Source: JBGANR01 sp044222225
GTDB taxonomy: Bacteria; Actinomycetota; Actinomycetes; Mycobacteriales; Mycobacteriaceae
Length of the DNA: 64,000 nt
NCBI GenBank assembly: GCA_044222225.1
Contig: JBGANR010000015.1
Location: forward strand, 62,001 to 126,000
Direction of reading: 5' to 3'
Part shown: piece by piece, positions 15,712 through 24,372 of the stretch
Position numbering within the stretch: position 1 is the stretch's first letter
Layout of the letters: each line of letters opens with the position of its first letter
Translations under genes and position numbers: made by a program
The notes under the pieces: generated by a model
What the model saw: the letters and a program-made list of their open reading frames with translations, nothing else
Databases searched by the model: none
What the model was told of the DNA's origin: nothing

Positions 15712-16584
15712 ATGACTCTCGGGCAGCGCTTCACGAAGGGCCACGGCACGCAGAACGACTTCGTCATCCTCGACGATCCGTACGTCCGGCTGGACCTCGC
15801 GCCCGGCTACGTCGCCGCGCTCTGCGATCGGCAGCGGGGGATCGGTGCCGACGGTGTGCTCCGGGTCGCCTCGGCCGGTGCCCTGGTCTCGGCCAAGGTG
15901 CTGCCGGAGCTGCCCGAGGGCGTGGACGCCGACGACTTCTTCATGGACTACCGCAACGGTGACGGCTCCATCGCCGAGATGTGCGGCAACGGGGTCCGCG
16001 TCTTCGCGCACTATCTGCGCGCCGCCGGTCTCGTCACGGGCGACGAGTTCGTGGTCGGATCGCGCGCCGGCGGCCGGGCCGTCGTCGTGCATCACGTCGA
16101 CCGCGCCTACGCCGATGTCAGCGTCGCGATGGGCGCGGTGCGGGTGGCCGAGCGGCCCGGAACCGCCGTGCAGGGGCAGCGGCGCTACACCGGCGACGTC
16201 GTCGACGTCGGCAACCCGCATCTCGCGTGCGTCGGCGTGACGCCGGACGAGCTCGCCGCCCTCGACCTGCGTGCGCCGTTCGACCTCGACCCGGCGGTCT
16301 TCCCGCACGGCGCGAATCTCGAGTTCGTGACCGTGACCGGAGACGGCACCGCGACGATGCGCGTCCAGGAGCGCGGTGTCGGCGAGACCCGCAGCTGCGG
16401 CACCGGCGTCGTCGCCGCCGCGGCGGCGGTGCTGCGCTCGCAGGGTCGCGACGAGGGCCGTATCCGGATGACGGTGCCGGGCGGCGTCGTCGACGCGACG
16501 ATCGCCGAGGGATCCGCGACGCTGCGCGGGCCGTCGATCCTCGTCGGCTCGGGCGTGCTGAACCCGGGCTGGAATCAACCCTGA
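15712..16584 (+). CDS. dapF: Diaminopimelate epimerase DapF
   Basis: 290 aa. Both catalytic cysteines are present: MCGNGVRVFAHYL (first half) and RSCGTGVVAAAAAV (second half), in the two-lobed epimerase fold starting FTKGHGTQNDFVI. It interconverts LL- and meso-diaminopimelate for lysine and peptidoglycan. The gap to miaA is 10 nt, and a -10 hexamer spans the miaA stop. Length is normal for actinobacterial DapF. Confidence 0.96.
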   Translation: MTLGQRFTKGHGTQNDFVILDDPYVRLDLAPGYVAALCDRQRGIGADGVLRVASAGALVSAKVLPELPEGVDADDFFMDYRNGDGSIAEMCGNGVRVFAHYLRAAGLVTGDEFVVGSRAGGRAVVVHHVDRAYADVSVAMGAVRVAERPGTAVQGQRRYTGDVVDVGNPHLACVGVTPDELAALDLRAPFDLDPAVFPHGANLEFVTVTGDGTATMRVQERGVGETRSCGTGVVAAAAAVLRSQGRDEGRIRMTVPGGVVDATIAEGSATLRGPSILVGSGVLNPGWNQP

Positions 16585-16659
16585 TCCCCGTCGGGGCGTG
16601 CGCCCGCTGTGGATAACCGTTCGCGCGAGATCGGCGCGGCGTGGGAGACTGGGCGACGT

Positions 16660-18102
16660 ATGACAGAACAGCCAGTCTCCGCGTCCACCGTCGCCGACTC
16701 CACCGCGCACCAGCCCACGACCGGCGAGCTTCAGCTCGACGAACGTTCGTCGCTGCGCCGTGTCCGAGGTCTTTCGACGGAACTCACCGACGTCACCGAG
16801 GTCGAATACCGGAAGCTTCGACTCGAACGGGTCGTGCTCGTCGGCGTCTGGACCGACGGCTCCGCGGCGCGCGCCGACGGGAGCCTCGCCGAGCTCGCGG
16901 CGCTCGCCGAGACGGCGGGCTCCGAGGTCGCGGACGGACTCATCCAGCGCCGCGACAAGCCGGACCCGGCGACCTACATCGGTTCGGGCAAGGCGCAGGA
17001 ACTGCGTGAGGTCGTGCTCGCGACCGAGGCCGACACCGTCGTCTGCGACGGTGAGCTGAGCCCGGCGCAGCTCACCGCGCTCGAGAAGGTCGTCAAGGTC
17101 AAGGTCATCGACCGGACGGCGCTCATCCTCGACATCTTCGCTCAGCACGCGACGTCCCGAGAGGGCAAGGCGCAGGTCTCGCTCGCGCAGATGGAGTACA
17201 TGATGCCCCGGCTGCGTGGCTGGGGTGAGTCGCTCTCCCGGCAGGCCGGTGGCCGCGCCGGCAGCAACGGCGGCGTCGGCCTGCGTGGTCCGGGCGAGAC
17301 GAAGATCGAGACCGATCGCCGGCGGATCCGCGAGCGCATGGCCAAGCTGCGCCGCGAGATCAGGGGCATGAAGGCGGCGCGTGTCACCAAGCGGCAGTCT
17401 CGCCGGGATTCGGACACGCCGTCCGTGGCGATCGTCGGTTACACCAACGCCGGCAAGTCGAGTCTCATCAATGCGCTGACGGGTTCCGGCGTCCTCGTGC
17501 AGGACGCGTTGTTCGCGACGCTCGACCCGACGTCCCGGCGCGGCGAACTCGCCGACGGCCGGGAGGTCGTCTTCACCGACACGGTGGGCTTCGTCCGGCA
17601 TCTGCCGACGCAACTCGTCGAGGCGTTCCGGTCGACGCTGGAGGAGGTCGCCGAGGCGGATCTGCTGCTGCACGTCGTCGACGGGTCCGATCCGCTGCCG
17701 ATGGACCAGATCTCGGCCGTGCGGGGCGTCGTCGCGGACGTCGTCGCCGAGCAGGGTGCCGACAAGGCGCCGCCGGAGCTGATCGTGGTCAACAAGATCG
17801 ATGCCGCCGACCCGCTCGTCCTCGCGATGCTGCGCGGCGAGTTCCCCGGAGCCGCGTTCATCTCGGCGGCGACCGGCGAAGGGCTCGGTCACCTCGTGAC
17901 CCGGATCGACGAGGAGCTGCCCGCGCGGGAGACGATCGTCTCCATCGTCGTGCCCTACGACCGGGGTGACGTCATCGCCCGGTTGCACGACGCCGGCGGC
18001 ATCCTGTCCCTCGGGTACACCGACGCCGGCACCGCCATCACCGCGCGCGTCGGCGCCGCGGCGGCCGCATCTCTCGCCGAGTTCGCGGCCCCGGTCGGCT
18101 GA
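16660..18102 (+). CDS. hflX: Ribosome-associated GTPase HflX
   Basis: 480 aa. The N-terminal HflX domain includes LVGVWTDGS and GSGKAQELREVV, followed by the glycine-rich linker GRAGSNGGVGLRGPGETKIE. The G domain has GYTNAGKSSLINAL (G1), DTVGFVRHLPTQLV (G3) and VVNKID (G4). HflX binds the 50S subunit and splits stalled ribosomes. ATG 16660 is chosen because the conserved part follows; an in-frame GTG at 16609 lies in the intergenic region. The gene is convergent with lexA, 27 nt apart, whereas M. tuberculosis has four further genes here. Confidence 0.94.
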   Translation: MTEQPVSASTVADSTAHQPTTGELQLDERSSLRRVRGLSTELTDVTEVEYRKLRLERVVLVGVWTDGSAARADGSLAELAALAETAGSEVADGLIQRRDKPDPATYIGSGKAQELREVVLATEADTVVCDGELSPAQLTALEKVVKVKVIDRTALILDIFAQHATSREGKAQVSLAQMEYMMPRLRGWGESLSRQAGGRAGSNGGVGLRGPGETKIETDRRRIRERMAKLRREIRGMKAARVTKRQSRRDSDTPSVAIVGYTNAGKSSLINALTGSGVLVQDALFATLDPTSRRGELADGREVVFTDTVGFVRHLPTQLVEAFRSTLEEVAEADLLLHVVDGSDPLPMDQISAVRGVVADVVAEQGADKAPPELIVVNKIDAADPLVLAMLRGEFPGAAFISAATGEGLGHLVTRIDEELPARETIVSIVVPYDRGDVIARLHDAGGILSLGYTDAGTAITARVGAAAAASLAEFAAPVG

Positions 18103-18129
18103 GCGCACCGATCGGGACCGCGCGCGGCG

Positions 18130-18837
18130 TCAGATCTTGCGCAGGACGGACACGACCTTGCCGAGGATGACGGCCTCGCGGCCGTCGATCGGCTCGAAGG
18201 ACGAGTTGTGCGGCAGCAGCCACACCTCGTCGGACGTGCGCTTGAAGGTCTTCACGGTGGCGTCGCCGTCGATCATCGCGGCCACGATGTCGCCGTTGTC
18301 GGCGACGTTCTGCTGACGGACGACCACCCAGTCGCCGTCGCAGATCGCCGCGTCGATCATCGATTCCCCGACGACCTTGAGCAGGAACAGCGATCCCTTG
18401 CCGACGAGCGCCTGGGGGAGCGGGAAGACGTCCTCGACGGCCTCCTCGGCGAGGATCGGCCCGCCGGCGGCGATCCGGCCGAGCACCGGAACGAATGCCG
18501 GTTGCGGCAGTTCCTGGCCCGGCGGAGTCGGGGGCTTGGGGGGCGAGCCGTCGGAGACGTTCACCGCGCGCGGCCGGTGCGGATCGCGCTTGAGATAGCC
18601 CTTACGTTCGAGTGCCCGGAGCTGATAGGCCACCGACGACGTCGAGTTCAGGCCGATGGTGTCACCGATCTCGCGGATGCTCGGCGGGTAGCCGCGCTCG
18701 CGAACGAACTTGCGGATGACCTCGAGGACCTCCCGCTGCCGGCCGGACAGCGGCGGGCCGCCGTTCTCTGATCCGCCGTCGGTGTCGGACGGCCGCCCGG
18801 GCCCCCGACGCTGGCGCGGGGTGGGCTCGTCTGCCAT
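18130..18837 (-). CDS. lexA: SOS repressor LexA
   Basis: 235 aa. The N-terminal winged helix (SGRQREVLEVIRKFVRERGYPPSIREIGDTIGLNS) binds the SOS box. The cleavage site AAGG is in GRIAAGGPILAEE, and the Ser/Lys catalytic dyad is in VVGESMIDA and TVKTFKR. RecA-ssDNA triggers self-cleavage. The ATG follows GGGAGGTCACC. The promoter contains a LexA box over its -35, giving autoregulation. The first 30 residues are a disordered, charged extension, as usual for mycobacterial LexA. Confidence 0.97.
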   Translation of the reverse strand: MADEPTPRQRRGPGRPSDTDGGSENGGPPLSGRQREVLEVIRKFVRERGYPPSIREIGDTIGLNSTSSVAYQLRALERKGYLKRDPHRPRAVNVSDGSPPKPPTPPGQELPQPAFVPVLGRIAAGGPILAEEAVEDVFPLPQALVGKGSLFLLKVVGESMIDAAICDGDWVVVRQQNVADNGDIVAAMIDGDATVKTFKRTSDEVWLLPHNSSFEPIDGREAVILGKVVSVLRKI

Positions 18838-18895
18838 GGTGACCTCCCTGGTCTGTACTGCATCTGCTCAGGTCATATACGGTTTCGCCTCCTCC

Positions 18896-18936
18896 AGCCT
18901 AGTGCAATCCCACACATCTGCCAAACACCCGTTCGA
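18896..18936 (-). promoter_or_regulatory. lexA promoter with autoregulatory LexA box
   Basis: Minus strand: TTGGCA (18919-18924), 17-nt spacer, TAGGCT (18896-18901). A LexA box TCGAACGGGTGTTTGG (18921-18936) overlaps the -35. Its left half matches 6/6 and its right half 4/6 of TCGAAC-N4-GTTCGA. Confidence 0.75.
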
Positions 18937-18987
18937 GTTTGTCGGTCGAGCCGTGGATTCTGTCGGTGCCCCGTGTTACAACTGTTC

Positions 18988-19003
18988 TCGAACAGCCGTT
19001 CAT
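18988..19003 (+). promoter_or_regulatory. LexA box upstream of the LysM gene
   Basis: TCGAACAGCCGTTCAT matches TCGAAC-N4-GTTCGA at 10 of 12 fixed positions and lies 64 nt before the LysM gene start. It is the second SOS-like box in this divergent region. Confidence 0.7.
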
Positions 19004-19066
19004 CGAACGGAAGGCCGAATCGAGGGCGATCGTCAAACGTCGCCGTCGCAGGGAAGGGGCGGACGG

Positions 19067-19633
19067 ATGACCGCGATTTCTGTGCTCGATGCAGGACGGG
19101 TGCCGCGCAGGGGTGTCGCGGAGCCGACGTACGGCGCCGTCGCGCCGTGCGGCAAGGCGGTGGCGCGGCGGGACGGCGCCACGGCGCGGAGCAGCGGGGC
19201 TGCGGCGTTGCGTGCGGGCCTGGCGGTGCCGGGCAGGCGCGGCCCGTGGTCGATCGCCGAGGCGCGGCACGGCGTTCCGGCGCGGCGCCGGACGCGGGTG
19301 ATCGCGGTGGCTTCGGCGGTGGACGACGTCTACGCCCGTCGCCGGCGCGCCGCCGCGGCCGTCGGGGCCGGGCTGCTGCTGCTGCTCGTGGTGCTGGGCG
19401 TTGCACTCGTCGGGCGGGCTGTGGAGGCGGCCTCGGCACCGGTGGAGGTCGGGGTGTCGACCGTCTACGTCAAGCAGGGGCAGTCGATCAGCGTGATCGC
19501 CGAGGCCGTCGCGCCCGGGATGCCGCGCGAGGCCGCCGTCGAGCGGATCCGCTCCATCAACGGTCTGCCGAACACCGCAGTGCATCGCGGCCAGGCTCTT
19601 CTCGTGCCGGTGTACGCCGGTGTCGAGCGATAG
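19067..19633 (+). CDS. LysM cell-division-suppressor-like protein (ChiZ/DivS-type)
   Basis: 188 aa. The N-terminal ~85 residues are Arg/Ala-rich and cytoplasmic. One membrane helix follows (about 100-118, GLLLLLLVVLGVALVG), then an extracytoplasmic LysM domain (VYVKQGQSISVIAEAV...RGQALLVPVYAG). It occupies the place of M. tuberculosis Rv2719c (ChiZ), divergent from lexA and LexA-controlled, and of C. glutamicum divS. Those proteins halt septation during the SOS response. ATG 19067 follows GGGAAGGGGC. The function is inferred from topology, position and the SOS box. Confidence 0.8.
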   Translation: MTAISVLDAGRVPRRGVAEPTYGAVAPCGKAVARRDGATARSSGAAALRAGLAVPGRRGPWSIAEARHGVPARRRTRVIAVASAVDDVYARRRRAAAAVGAGLLLLLVVLGVALVGRAVEAASAPVEVGVSTVYVKQGQSISVIAEAVAPGMPREAAVERIRSINGLPNTAVHRGQALLVPVYAGVER

Positions 19634-19690
19634 CGACCGCGGCGGTCCGTGGGCCGTGAGAGCGGCCGCGGTGTTCGAGTCGGCTCCGGT

Positions 19691-19696
19691 ATTCTC
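19691..19696 (+). promoter_or_regulatory. Possible nrdR -10 hexamer
   Basis: TATTCT fits TANNNT and would give nrdR a leader of about 130 nt. No good -35 is visible, so this is tentative. Confidence 0.3.
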
Positions 19697-19832
19697 ACCT
19701 CTGCGATGTGCGGGATCCCCCATTCCTGCCGCTCGGACGCCACTGGTCGCCTATACGCGAGACGACGTGCGCGCGTGCGTCCCCGTCGGCATCGACGATC
19801 GAAGCCGGTCCGCCGGCGCGGAGGCTGACACG

Positions 19833-20282
19833 ATGCACTGTCCGTTCTGCAGGAACACCGATACGCGCGTGGTCGATTCACGGGTGGCGGACGAGGGGCA
19901 GGCGATCCGGCGCAGGCGAGCGTGTTCCAACTGCGGTCGCCGGTTCACGACGGTCGAGGCGGCGGTGCTCGCCGTCGTCAAGCGGAACGGGGTCACCGAG
20001 CCGTTCTCTCGGGAGAAGGTCGTCCGGGGCGTCCGGCGGGCGTGCCAGGGGCGTCAGGTCGACGACGACGATCTGATCAAGCTCGCCCAGCAGGTGGAGG
20101 ACACGGTCCGTTCGTCGGGTACCGCCGAGGTGCCGAGCCACGAGGTCGGCCTGGCGATCCTCGGCCCGCTGCGCGACCTCGACGAGGTGGCCTACCTGCG
20201 GTTCGCCTCCGTGTACCGCGGATTCACGTCCATCGAGGACTTCGAGCACGAGATCGAGAAGCTGCGTTCGCGGACGTCGTAA
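19833..20282 (+). CDS. nrdR: Transcriptional repressor NrdR
   Basis: 149 aa. The zinc ribbon MHCPFCRNTDTRVVDSR...CSNCGRRFTT at residues 1-36 is followed by an ATP-cone (VVKRNGVTEPFSREKVVRGVRRAC). NrdR senses ATP/dATP and represses ribonucleotide reductase genes. The ATG is fixed by the universal MHCPFC start; a longer in-frame extension upstream is not part of the family. It lies after lexA and the LysM gene, as Rv2718c does in M. tuberculosis. Confidence 0.97.
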   Translation: MHCPFCRNTDTRVVDSRVADEGQAIRRRRACSNCGRRFTTVEAAVLAVVKRNGVTEPFSREKVVRGVRRACQGRQVDDDDLIKLAQQVEDTVRSSGTAEVPSHEVGLAILGPLRDLDEVAYLRFASVYRGFTSIEDFEHEIEKLRSRTS

Positions 20283-20323
20283 GGCGGCGGTACGCGGCCG
20301 GGCGACGACGGCCGATCATGGCG

Positions 20324-23300
20324 TCAGCGCCCGGCGAGACGACCGATCTCCCGGACGATGCGCTTCTCCGACACCGGGAACGGCGTGCCGAGGCGTTGTG
20401 CGAAGAGGCTGACACGCAGCTCTTCGACGAGCCAGTGCGCCTGCTCGTTGATCGACGGGGCGAGCGCGGGGGGCGCCGAGTCGACGACGGCGGCCCAGCG
20501 GGCCAGGACACGATCGATCGTCGCGCGATGCTGCCGATCGCGGTCGCGCGAGGCGGGCAGCGAACGCAGCCGCTCGGCGGCCGCGGCGAGATAGCGCGGG
20601 ACATGCCGGAGGTGGCTTGGCGCCGTCGTGCCGACGAAGCCGTCGTAGACGAGCTCGCCGAGCTGATCGGCGACGTCCTCGGCCACCTCGGGGAACGGGC
20701 CCCGCGCGTCGTCGATGAGACCCCTGACCTCGCCGGCGCCGGCGATGATCTCCGCGGACAGCAGCATGAGTTCGGTGGCCAGCGGGGTGACGCGCGGTCG
20801 TAGATCGGCGGCGAGGGCGGCGAAGGCGTCCGGGCCCCACGGGATGTCATGGGCCGCGGCGAGTTCGGTGATCGCGGCCGTCGTGCAGTCGGTGAGCCAC
20901 GTCTGCGGAGAGCGGTAGGGGCTCGCCGCCAGGGCGACGCGCTCGGCGGGGGTCATCGCCGCGACGGCGCCCCGGCCGAGGCCGGGCAGAGCCAGGTGCA
21001 GCAACGCGACGACACCGGCGCGCATCGATCGGGCCTGGTCGGTGGGCGTCGCGGCGACGGTGACGCCCACGCCGCGCGCGCCGGGGGCCAGCGTCGGATA
21101 GGCCGTCGTGCGCTGGCCGTCGACGACGATCGTGGTCGACCGCGGCACGTCGCCGAGCGTGGCGGCGGTCCAGGTCGTCGCCGGGGGCCGCGTCACGTCG
21201 GCGTCGGCCCGCAGCGCGGACGATGCGTCGGCGGCGAACCGGCGCTGCAGTTCGCCGAGGTTGCGGGAGAAGCCGAGCTCGCCGTGCGAGGCGCCGCGCT
21301 GCGACGATCCACCGTGCGGCGATCCGCCCCGAGACGAGCTCTGCTTGTGCGTCCCCGCACGCTCGCCCTCGACGGCGAAACCCATCCGCAGGTGCGCCGG
21401 AAGCGCAGCCGGTGAGAAATCGCCGGGATCGATCGTCGTGGCCGTCATCGCCGTCAGCTCACGGGCCAGACCGAGGACGAGCGGCTCCGAGCGGGCGGTG
21501 AGCCGCGAGAGCGCCGCCGCGGCGAAGTCGGGAGCGGGCACGACCAGCCGACGCAGCGGCTTGGGCAGCGTCTTGATGAGCGTCGCGGCCAGCTCGGCCC
21601 GCAGACCCGGAACCAGCCAGTCGAAGCCCGCGCCGCGGACGGTCGGCAACGCCTGCAGCGGGATGTGCACGGTGACGCCGTCGCGCGGGTCCGTCGGATC
21701 GAAGACGTAGGTGAGTGCGAACTCGCGTCCGCCCTGCGCCCACACGTCGGGGAACGCCCCCGGATCGACGGCGTCGGTGCGCAATGTCGCCGGATCGACG
21801 TCAAGCAGGTGCGGATCGGAGCGCTGCGCCTTCTTCCACCAGGTGTCGAAATGCCTGGCCGAGACGCAGGTCTCGCCGACGCGGGCGTCGTAGAAGGCGA
21901 AGAGGTCTTCGGGATCGATGGTGAGGTCGCGCCGCCGCGCGCGGGCCTCGGTCTCCTCGGCGTCGGCGAGCAGCTCGGCGTTGCGGTGGAAGAACGCGTG
22001 CCGGCTCCGCCAGTCGCCCTCGACGAGGGCGTGCCGGATGAAGATCTCGCGCGCCGCCTCGGGGTCGACGCGGCCGAACGGCACGAGCCGCCGGTCGACG
22101 ATCGGCACGCCGTAGAGCGTCACCCGCTCGTAGGCGACGGCGGACTCCCGCTTGCTCGACCAGTGCGGCTCGCTGTACTGCCGTTTGACGAGGTCGCCCG
22201 CGATCGCCTCCACCCAGGCCGGGTCGAAGGCCGCGCAGGTGCGCGCCCACAGCCGTGAGGTCTCGACGAGTTCGGCCGCCATGACGTAACGTGGCGGATT
22301 CTTGGCCAGTGACGAGCCCGGGAAGACGGCGAACTTCGCGCCCCGCGCCCCCTGGAACTCACGTTTGTCGCCGTCGCGGAAGCCGATGTGGCCGAGCAGA
22401 CCCGTCAGCATGGCCCGGTGGACGGCGTCGGGCGCGGCGGGCTGCTCGTTGGGCGTCCACCCGAGCCGGTCGGTGGTGCTGCGCAGCTGACGGTGCAGGT
22501 CACGCCATTCGCGGATGCGCAGCCAGTGCAGGAACTCCTTCTGGCAGGTGCGCCGGAAGGCGCTCGCCGACAGCTCGGCGCGCCGTTCTTCGAGGTGGTT
22601 CCACAGCTTGACCGTGGCGAGGAAGTCCGATCCCGGCACGGTGAACCGCGCGTGCGCGGCGTCCGCGGCGCCCTGCTGCTCGAGCGGCCGCTCGCGGACG
22701 TCCGGCAGGGACAGCGCGGAGACGATGACGAGCGTCTCGGCCAGTGCACCGTCGTCGCGGCCGGCGATGAGCATGCGGCCGAGGCGCGGGTCGATGGGCA
22801 GGTCGGCGAGCTGACGGCCGACCTCGGTGAGCCGGCGGTCCGGCCCGGTGCCGGGCTCGAGCGCACCGAGCTCGTCCAGGAGGGCGACGCCGTCCCGGAC
22901 GGCGCGGGCGTCCGGCGGCTGCACGAAGGGGAAGGCCGCGACGTCGCCGAGGCCGAGCGAGATCATCTGCAGGATGACGGCCGCGAGATTGGTGCGCAGG
23001 ATCTCCGGGTCGGTGAACTCCGGCCGCGCGTCGAAGTCGTCCTCGCTGTAGAGCCGGACGCAGACGCCGTCGGCGACGCGTCCGCAGCGGCCGGCGCGCT
23101 GACGGGCGCTGGCCTGGCTGATCGGTTCGATGGGCAGCCGCTGCACCTTGGTGCGGGTGGAGAACCGCGAGATGCGGGCGGTGCCGGCGTCGACGACGAA
23201 CCGGATCCCGGGGACCGTCAACGAGGTCTCCGCGACATTGGTCGCCAGCACGATCCGACGGCCCGAATGCGGGGCGAACACGCGGTGCTGATCGGCCGCG

Positions 23301-24319
23301 GACAACCGGGCGAAGAGCGGCAGGATCTCGGTGCCGGGCCGGCAGTGCTTCTCCAACGCCTTGGCGGTGTCGCGGATCTCGCGCTCGGTCGCGAGGAAGA
23401 CGAGGATGTCGCCGAGGATCCCGGCGCCGAGCTCGTCGACGGCCGCGCAGATCGCCTCGGTCTCGGTGAGGTCGATCTGGTCGTCGTTGAGATCGACCGA
23501 CAGCGGCCGGTAGCGGATCTCGACGGGGTACGTGCGCCCTTCGACCTCGATCACGGGGACCGCGTGCTCGGGCGTCGCGAAGTGGTCCGCGAACCGCTGC
23601 GGGTCGATCGTCGCCGACGTGATGACGACCTTGAGATCGGGGCGGCGGGGGAGCAGCGTCTTGAGGTAGCCGAGGATGAAGTCGATGTTGAGGCTGCGCT
23701 CGTGGGCCTCGTCGATGATGATGGCGTCGTAGCCGCGCAGCAGGCGGTCGCGGGTCAGTTCGCGCAGCAGGATGCCGTCGGTCATGACCTTGACCAGGGT
23801 GTTCTCGCCGACGCGGTCGGTGAACCGGACGGCGTAGCCGATGTCCGCGCCGAGCTCGGTGCCGGTCTCCTCGGCGATGCGCTCGGCCACCGAGCGGGCC
23901 GCGAGCCGGCGCGGCTGCGTGTGTCCGATGAGCCCGCGACGCCCGTAGCCGAGTTCGAGGAGGATTTTCGGCAGCTGCGTCGTCTTGCCGGAGCCCGTCT
24001 CGCCCGCCACGACGACGACCTGATGCGTGGCGATCGCCGCCGCGATCTCGTCGCGGGCGGCCGAGACCGGCAGCTCCTCCGGATAGCGGATGGTCGGGGT
24101 GCGGCCGAGCCTGCGCGTGAGACGGGCGTGGGCGGCGTCGATGTCCGGGGTGAGGGCGTCGAGGGCGGCGGCGTCCCGGGCGTTGCCGATGCGCCGGCGC
24201 AGCCGGTGGGCGTCCGCGATGGTGGTTTCGTCGAGCGCCGCATACGCTGCGCGCTTGTCGACGCCGGGACGCCCGCCGGCCCCTGCCCGAGGCGGTCGGG
24301 TTGCTCGGGTGACGGCCAT
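20324..24319 (-). CDS. hrpA: ATP-dependent RNA helicase HrpA
   Basis: 1331 aa, the usual length of HrpA. Motif I GETGSGKTTQLPK, DEAH box IIIDEAHERSLNIDF, motif III SATID, motif VI QRAGRCGRVADG, then HA2 and OB-fold regions and the long DUF3418 C-terminal domain. HrpA is a DEAH-box RNA helicase implicated in mRNA processing and rescue of stalled ribosomes. The ATG at 24319 is chosen because MAVTRATRP precedes the conserved part and a TAAACT hexamer lies 10 nt upstream. It is convergent with nrdR, 41 nt apart. Confidence 0.95.
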   Translation of the reverse strand: MAVTRATRPPRAGAGGRPGVDKRAAYAALDETTIADAHRLRRRIGNARDAAALDALTPDIDAAHARLTRRLGRTPTIRYPEELPVSAARDEIAAAIATHQVVVVAGETGSGKTTQLPKILLELGYGRRGLIGHTQPRRLAARSVAERIAEETGTELGADIGYAVRFTDRVGENTLVKVMTDGILLRELTRDRLLRGYDAIIIDEAHERSLNIDFILGYLKTLLPRRPDLKVVITSATIDPQRFADHFATPEHAVPVIEVEGRTYPVEIRYRPLSVDLNDDQIDLTETEAICAAVDELGAGILGDILVFLATEREIRDTAKALEKHCRPGTEILPLFARLSAADQHRVFAPHSGRRIVLATNVAETSLTVPGIRFVVDAGTARISRFSTRTKVQRLPIEPISQASARQRAGRCGRVADGVCVRLYSEDDFDARPEFTDPEILRTNLAAVILQMISLGLGDVAAFPFVQPPDARAVRDGVALLDELGALEPGTGPDRRLTEVGRQLADLPIDPRLGRMLIAGRDDGALAETLVIVSALSLPDVRERPLEQQGAADAAHARFTVPGSDFLATVKLWNHLEERRAELSASAFRRTCQKEFLHWLRIREWRDLHRQLRSTTDRLGWTPNEQPAAPDAVHRAMLTGLLGHIGFRDGDKREFQGARGAKFAVFPGSSLAKNPPRYVMAAELVETSRLWARTCAAFDPAWVEAIAGDLVKRQYSEPHWSSKRESAVAYERVTLYGVPIVDRRLVPFGRVDPEAAREIFIRHALVEGDWRSRHAFFHRNAELLADAEETEARARRRDLTIDPEDLFAFYDARVGETCVSARHFDTWWKKAQRSDPHLLDVDPATLRTDAVDPGAFPDVWAQGGREFALTYVFDPTDPRDGVTVHIPLQALPTVRGAGFDWLVPGLRAELAATLIKTLPKPLRRLVVPAPDFAAAALSRLTARSEPLVLGLARELTAMTATTIDPGDFSPAALPAHLRMGFAVEGERAGTHKQSSSRGGSPHGGSSQRGASHGELGFSRNLGELQRRFAADASSALRADADVTRPPATTWTAATLGDVPRSTTIVVDGQRTTAYPTLAPGARGVGVTVAATPTDQARSMRAGVVALLHLALPGLGRGAVAAMTPAERVALAASPYRSPQTWLTDCTTAAITELAAAHDIPWGPDAFAALAADLRPRVTPLATELMLLSAEIIAGAGEVRGLIDDARGPFPEVAEDVADQLGELVYDGFVGTTAPSHLRHVPRYLAAAAERLRSLPASRDRDRQHRATIDRVLARWAAVVDSAPPALAPSINEQAHWLVEELRVSLFAQRLGTPFPVSEKRIVREIGRLAGR

Positions 24320-24329
24320 GATGTCGCTG

Positions 24330-24335
24330 AGTTTA
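24330..24335 (-). promoter_or_regulatory. -10 hexamer upstream of hrpA
   Basis: Minus-strand TAAACT, 10 nt before the hrpA ATG, would place the transcript start 2-4 nt before the start codon. Confidence 0.4.
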
Positions 24336-24372
24336 TCGGGAGGGGCCCCGGGCGGCGGAGCCCCCTCCGATG

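Noticed and set aside
15487..18108. An 873-codon minus-strand open frame opposite miaA, dapF and hflX
   Set aside because: The sequence is low-complexity, without any family motif, while the plus strand has complete MiaA, DapF and HflX.
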